Positions 61,027 through 64,000 of a stretch of 64,000 nucleotides of DNA are shown here, piece by piece. A model generated the notes under the pieces. That model was given only the letters and a program-made list of their open reading frames with translations. It had not been told where the DNA came from and ran no database searches. The translations under genes were made by a program, and so were the position numbers. The stretch comes from Martinezella hainanensis (GTDB lineage: Bacteria; Pseudomonadota; Alphaproteobacteria; Rhizobiales; Rhizobiaceae), in contig NZ_FMAC01000003.1 in NCBI RefSeq assembly GCF_900094555.1, positions 248,001-312,000 on the forward strand, written 5' to 3'. The stretch's first letter is position 1, and every line of letters starts with the position of its first letter.

Positions 61027-61976
61027 GCGCTCTCTCCTCCCGTCTGAAGTCACTGCTGCGCCATCCGCCGCTGCTGACGCTGATCCTGGTCGCTATCGTC
61101 TGGGTGATCGCGAGCCTTACGCTGCGCGGCTTTGGTGCCTATGGGCACCTGCGATATATTCTCGAACTTTCCGCCGTCATCGGCATTGTCGCCGCCGGCC
61201 AAACGCTGGTGATCGTCATGGGCGGCATCGACCTGTCGGTCGGTGCGGTCATTACCGTGACGGCGATCATGCTGCCGTTGATTTCGCCGGGCTGGGATCC
61301 GACGGGCCTTGTCGGGATCGTCCTGTCGCTGATGCTTGCGACAGTGATCGGCATACTCAACGGCGCCGGTGCTGCTTTCCTGCGCGTGCCGCCGATCATC
61401 ATGACCCTGGCAATGGCAACCTTTCTGCAGGGGCTTCTGGTGATCGTCGCTGGCGGCAGCGCGGTTTCCGTAACGAACGCCGCCGTCATCTGGCTCGGCT
61501 CGGCACGCCCCTTCGGCATTCCGGCGGGCATCATCCTCTGGGTGCTCGTCTCTGCCGCGGTTCTGGTGCTTTTGCATCGAACGCCCATGGGCGCGCGCTT
61601 TCTGGCGCTCGGCGCCAATGTGGTTGCTGCACGATTGTCCGGTGTCAGCGTGATCCGCAATACCCTCATCCTTTATGGGCTGTCGGGGTTCTTTGCAGGT
61701 CTTGCCGGCATGTTGGTCCTGGGGATGAACAGGCAGGGTTACGTCGGGATCGGCGATCCCTATCTCCTGACGTCCATCGCCGCCGTTGTTCTTGGAGGCA
61801 CTTCCATTCTTGGCGGGCGCGGCACCTATGCCGGCACCATTCCAGGCGCAATCCTGCTAGTGACGACGACGGCCCTCATCACAGTCGTCAATGCGTCGGC
61901 CGGGTGGCGCTCGATCATGTTCGGATCGCTTATCCTGGCGCTGCTGCTGATTTCAGGCCGGGAGGCGCGGCGATGA
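61023..61976 (+). CDS. Sugar ABC transporter permease 2 (RbsC type)
   Basis: 317 residues. IVMGGIDLSVGAVITVTAIM, LRVPPIIMTLAMATFLQGLL and SIAAVVLGGTSILGGRGTYA are the family landmarks. Overlaps the amidohydrolase gene by ATGA, tying transport to the following enzymes. Confidence 0.92.
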   Translation: MSALSSRLKSLLRHPPLLTLILVAIVWVIASLTLRGFGAYGHLRYILELSAVIGIVAAGQTLVIVMGGIDLSVGAVITVTAIMLPLISPGWDPTGLVGIVLSLMLATVIGILNGAGAAFLRVPPIIMTLAMATFLQGLLVIVAGGSAVSVTNAAVIWLGSARPFGIPAGIILWVLVSAAVLVLLHRTPMGARFLALGANVVAARLSGVSVIRNTLILYGLSGFFAGLAGMLVLGMNRQGYVGIGDPYLLTSIAAVVLGGTSILGGRGTYAGTIPGAILLVTTTALITVVNASAGWRSIMFGSLILALLLISGREARR

Positions 61977-62917
61977 GCCCGCGTTACGCAGGCCCAGTGA
62001 TCGACCCTCATCATCACCTCTGGGATCTGTCCCTCGATCGTCATCCCTGGCTCCGCCGAAAAAACGGTGCCGACGAGGAGATGGTCTTCGGCAGCATCGA
62101 ACCCATCCGCCGCAACTATGATGCAAAGGATTATTTAGCCGATGCCAGGGGGCAGAATATTGTCGCCACCGTTCATGTCGAAGCCGGCTGGTCGCAGGCA
62201 CATCTGGCTGAGGAAACGGCATGGCTCGATACGCTCGACAAGGCAGGTGGAGTTGCCCGCCGCTACATCGCCCGCGTTCCGCTGGATAGCCCCGACGCCG
62301 CATCCCGGATCGAGGCCGAGGCGGCAAATGCTCGCGTCGTCGGATTGCGCGACATCGTGAGTTGGCATCTGGAGCCGGCCAAGAGCTTTGCCAAGACGAA
62401 GGGGCTGATGCAGGACGATCGCTGGCGCTTGGGGCTGCGACATGCCGAGCGGCTTGGGCTCGTCTTCGATTTGATGTTGTTTCCCTGGCAGTTCGATGAG
62501 GCCGTCCGGCTGGTCGCGGATTTTCCCAACATGATGTTCGTCGTCAATCATTGCGGCAGCCCGGCCGATCGCAGTCTCGAGGGGATGACGGCCTGGCGGG
62601 ACGGGTTGCGAGAGCTGTCGCGGGCGGACAATGTCCGGATCAAGATTTCCGATCTCGTCGCCTACGATCCGCAATGGACGCTCGAAAGCCTGCGGCCGGT
62701 CATCGTGCACTGCCTCGAATGCTTCGGTACCAGGCGGGCGATGTTTGCCAGCGATTTTCCCGTTGCCGGGCTGCATGCCTCCTTTGACGAGGTCTATGAT
62801 GTTTTCCGAACCGTGGCGGCAGCGTTGAGCAACGAAGAACAAGGTGACCTTTTCTTCACTACGGCCAATCTTACCTACCGTCTCGGGTTAGAGCCGGACG
62901 GCACAAGCGGGGACTAA
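61973..62917 (+). CDS. Amidohydrolase_2-family hydrolase (sugar-lactonase-like)
   Basis: 314 residues. VIDPHHHLWDLSLDRHPWLR at the N-terminus gives the His-x-His ligands; later motifs HVEAGW, FVVNHCGSP and FASDFPVAG place it with fuconolactonase and related lactone hydrolases. It probably opens a lactone made from the imported sugar (inference). ATG 61973 overlaps the permease stop. Confidence 0.9.
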   Translation: MSPRYAGPVIDPHHHLWDLSLDRHPWLRRKNGADEEMVFGSIEPIRRNYDAKDYLADARGQNIVATVHVEAGWSQAHLAEETAWLDTLDKAGGVARRYIARVPLDSPDAASRIEAEAANARVVGLRDIVSWHLEPAKSFAKTKGLMQDDRWRLGLRHAERLGLVFDLMLFPWQFDEAVRLVADFPNMMFVVNHCGSPADRSLEGMTAWRDGLRELSRADNVRIKISDLVAYDPQWTLESLRPVIVHCLECFGTRRAMFASDFPVAGLHASFDEVYDVFRTVAAALSNEEQGDLFFTTANLTYRLGLEPDGTSGD

Positions 62918-62918
62918 A

Positions 62919-64000
62919 ATGCAGGATATGACGCTTGAGCCCAGACATCTCTCCATGTGGACCTATCCCTGGGATGTTCAGGAACAAGGTATCGCGGGCC
63001 TGGTTGCTGATCTGCGCGATCGCGCCGGCCTCAATACGATCAGCCTTGCGACGTCCTACCACGCCGGCCGTTTCCTCCAACCACGCAGCCCTATGAGGAA
63101 AGCCTATTTCCCGGAGGATGGCACGGTCTATTTTCGACTGAATGAGGCGCTGTGGCAGGACAAGGAGATCCGTCCACTGGTGGCACAGCATGTCGTCGAA
63201 CACGGCGACATGCTGCAGGCCCTCATCGACGAGCGATCGAGAGGCGGCCTTAGGGTCTCCTGCTGGACCGTCTGCCTGCACAATACACGGCTCGGCACGC
63301 TGCATCCCGCACATGTCACCCGCAACGCTTTCGGCAATCCGAACTACTACAATCTTTGCCCTTCGAGCCCGGCGGCGCGCGACTATGTCGTCACTCTCGT
63401 CAAGAATGTCACGACGCACTACAAGCCGGATATGCTGGAGCTGGAAAGCCCGAATTTCATGGGCTTTGCACATGAGTTCCATCACGAAAAGGATGGCGTC
63501 GGCCTGAATGCCGAGGATGATTTCCTCCTGTCTCTTTGCTTCTGTGATCATTGCATGGCACGCGCAGCAAAGGCAGGGGTGAACGCCGATGCGGCGCGCC
63601 GGACGGTTTCCAGTTTTATCGCTGCGATGTGCGAGCGCGAGACCCCCGAAAGGCAGTTTCCGGATTTCCCTTCCGGCGGCATCGATGTCTTCAAGGCCTG
63701 GCCCGATCTTCACGCCTATCTGCAATGGCGGACGGAGCCGGTTACCAGTCTCGTCAAGGAAATACGTGACGAGGCCGATCCCGCAACCAAGATCGTGCTT
63801 ATCGATCTGAAGGATGGCTGGCTCGGCGGCGTCGACCTTGAGGCAGTCGGCGAGATCTGCGACGGAGCCATCCTTTGCTGCTACGACATGCAGCCCGATA
63901 CCGTGGCGGCCGTTATCGACAGCGGGCGCAAGGCATTGGGGCCGGAGAAATATCTTGGCCTCGGCTGCCGCCTTTTCTATCCCGAGATCACCTCGGGTGC
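62919..64000 (+). CDS. Unidentified protein, probable TIM-barrel hydrolase (partial, runs off the edge)
   Basis: The frame is open from ATG 62919 to the window end, 360 codons without stop; the C-terminus is missing. Readable text: RHLSMWTYPWDVQEQGIAGL, TISLATSYHAGRFLQPRSP, LELESPNFMGFAHEFHHEKD, LCFCDHCMARAAKAG and TKIVLIDLKDGWLGGVD. The pattern suggests a glycosidase-like barrel with a Cys-x2-Cys insert. It directly follows the lactonase gene (two-base gap after the stop), so it should act on the same sugar. Family not recognised. Confidence 0.8.
   Translation, partial: MQDMTLEPRHLSMWTYPWDVQEQGIAGLVADLRDRAGLNTISLATSYHAGRFLQPRSPMRKAYFPEDGTVYFRLNEALWQDKEIRPLVAQHVVEHGDMLQALIDERSRGGLRVSCWTVCLHNTRLGTLHPAHVTRNAFGNPNYYNLCPSSPAARDYVVTLVKNVTTHYKPDMLELESPNFMGFAHEFHHEKDGVGLNAEDDFLLSLCFCDHCMARAAKAGVNADAARRTVSSFIAAMCERETPERQFPDFPSGGIDVFKAWPDLHAYLQWRTEPVTSLVKEIRDEADPATKIVLIDLKDGWLGGVDLEAVGEICDGAILCCYDMQPDTVAAVIDSGRKALGPEKYLGLGCRLFYPEITSG

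Noticed and set aside
1..64000. CRISPR arrays, insertion sequences, phage genes, tRNA or rRNA genes
   Set aside because: No regularly spaced repeats, transposase or integrase reading frames, or tRNA-like cloverleaf sequences were found on reading the window.

Overview
The window looks like accessory DNA (chromid, megaplasmid or catabolic island) of a Rhizobium-type alphaproteobacterium. The grounds are high-GC coding sequence, tightly overlapping ATGA/TGATG operons, many polyamine/opine-type and sugar ABC importers, a complete phenylacetate (paa) cluster, TadE/TadG pilus proteins, a LuxI/LuxR pair, and small palindromic intergenic repeats resembling those of rhizobia. No rRNA, tRNA, CRISPR array, transposase or integrase was seen. 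Almost everything is a catabolic cassette with its own regulator: nine regulators of seven families are present (2 LysR, 1 double-headed GntR, Lrp, PaaX, 2 TetR, LuxR, IclR).

Layout. 1-1.76 kb: two PotB/PotC-type permeases, the tail of an importer operon that starts outside. 1.8-4.5 kb: a 69-residue ORF and TadE-like and TadG-like proteins. 4.6-10 kb: a LysR regulator divergent from a five-gene LamB/YcsF (PxpA), biotin carrier, biotin carboxylase, KipI-like, KipA-like operon. 10-23.5 kb: a double-wing GntR regulator divergent from an operon with two ABC ATPases, two permeases, two solute-binding proteins, two SDR dehydrogenases, a CE4/PuuE-type hydrolase resembling cyclic imidases, a cysteine-bearing 110-residue protein, a COG0523 GTPase and an amidase, closed by a strong hairpin. 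23.6-30.3 kb: an MFS carrier, then an aromatic-type aminotransferase, a 2-oxoacid dehydrogenase E2 and a fused E1 on the minus strand, divergent from an Lrp regulator.

30.4-44.8 kb: paaX, paaABCDE, a Paa-oxygenase-like paralogue, paaZ, a YciA-like thioesterase and paaY on plus; a TetR regulator (probably PaaR), paaK, paaI and paaG on minus; and a bifunctional enoyl-CoA hydratase/3-hydroxyacyl-CoA dehydrogenase on plus. The adjoining aminotransferase and E1/E2 suggest a Phe to phenylpyruvate to phenylacetyl-CoA feeder (inference). 45.0-46.4 kb: LuxI and LuxR, convergent and overlapping by 11 nt. 47.0-48.5 kb: two paralogous small proteins and a second TetR regulator. 48.8-55.7 kb: 2-aminoethylphosphonate uptake (phnSTUV-like), LysR, a FAD oxidoreductase and phosphonatase (phnX). 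55.9-56.4 kb: a MEKHLA-domain protein. 56.4-64 kb: an IclR regulator divergent from a sugar ABC importer, an amidohydrolase_2 (lactonase-like) protein and an unfinished TIM-barrel-like protein cut by the window edge.

The best candidate for an undescribed system is the 11.6-23.5 kb operon, read here as uptake and two-step hydrolysis of a cyclic imide or related amide. It carries an ABC ATPase that has lost its H-loop histidine, a solute-binding paralogue without a signal peptide, and a regulator with two DNA-binding heads facing duplicated operator-like sequences. Its substrate is inferred, not shown.
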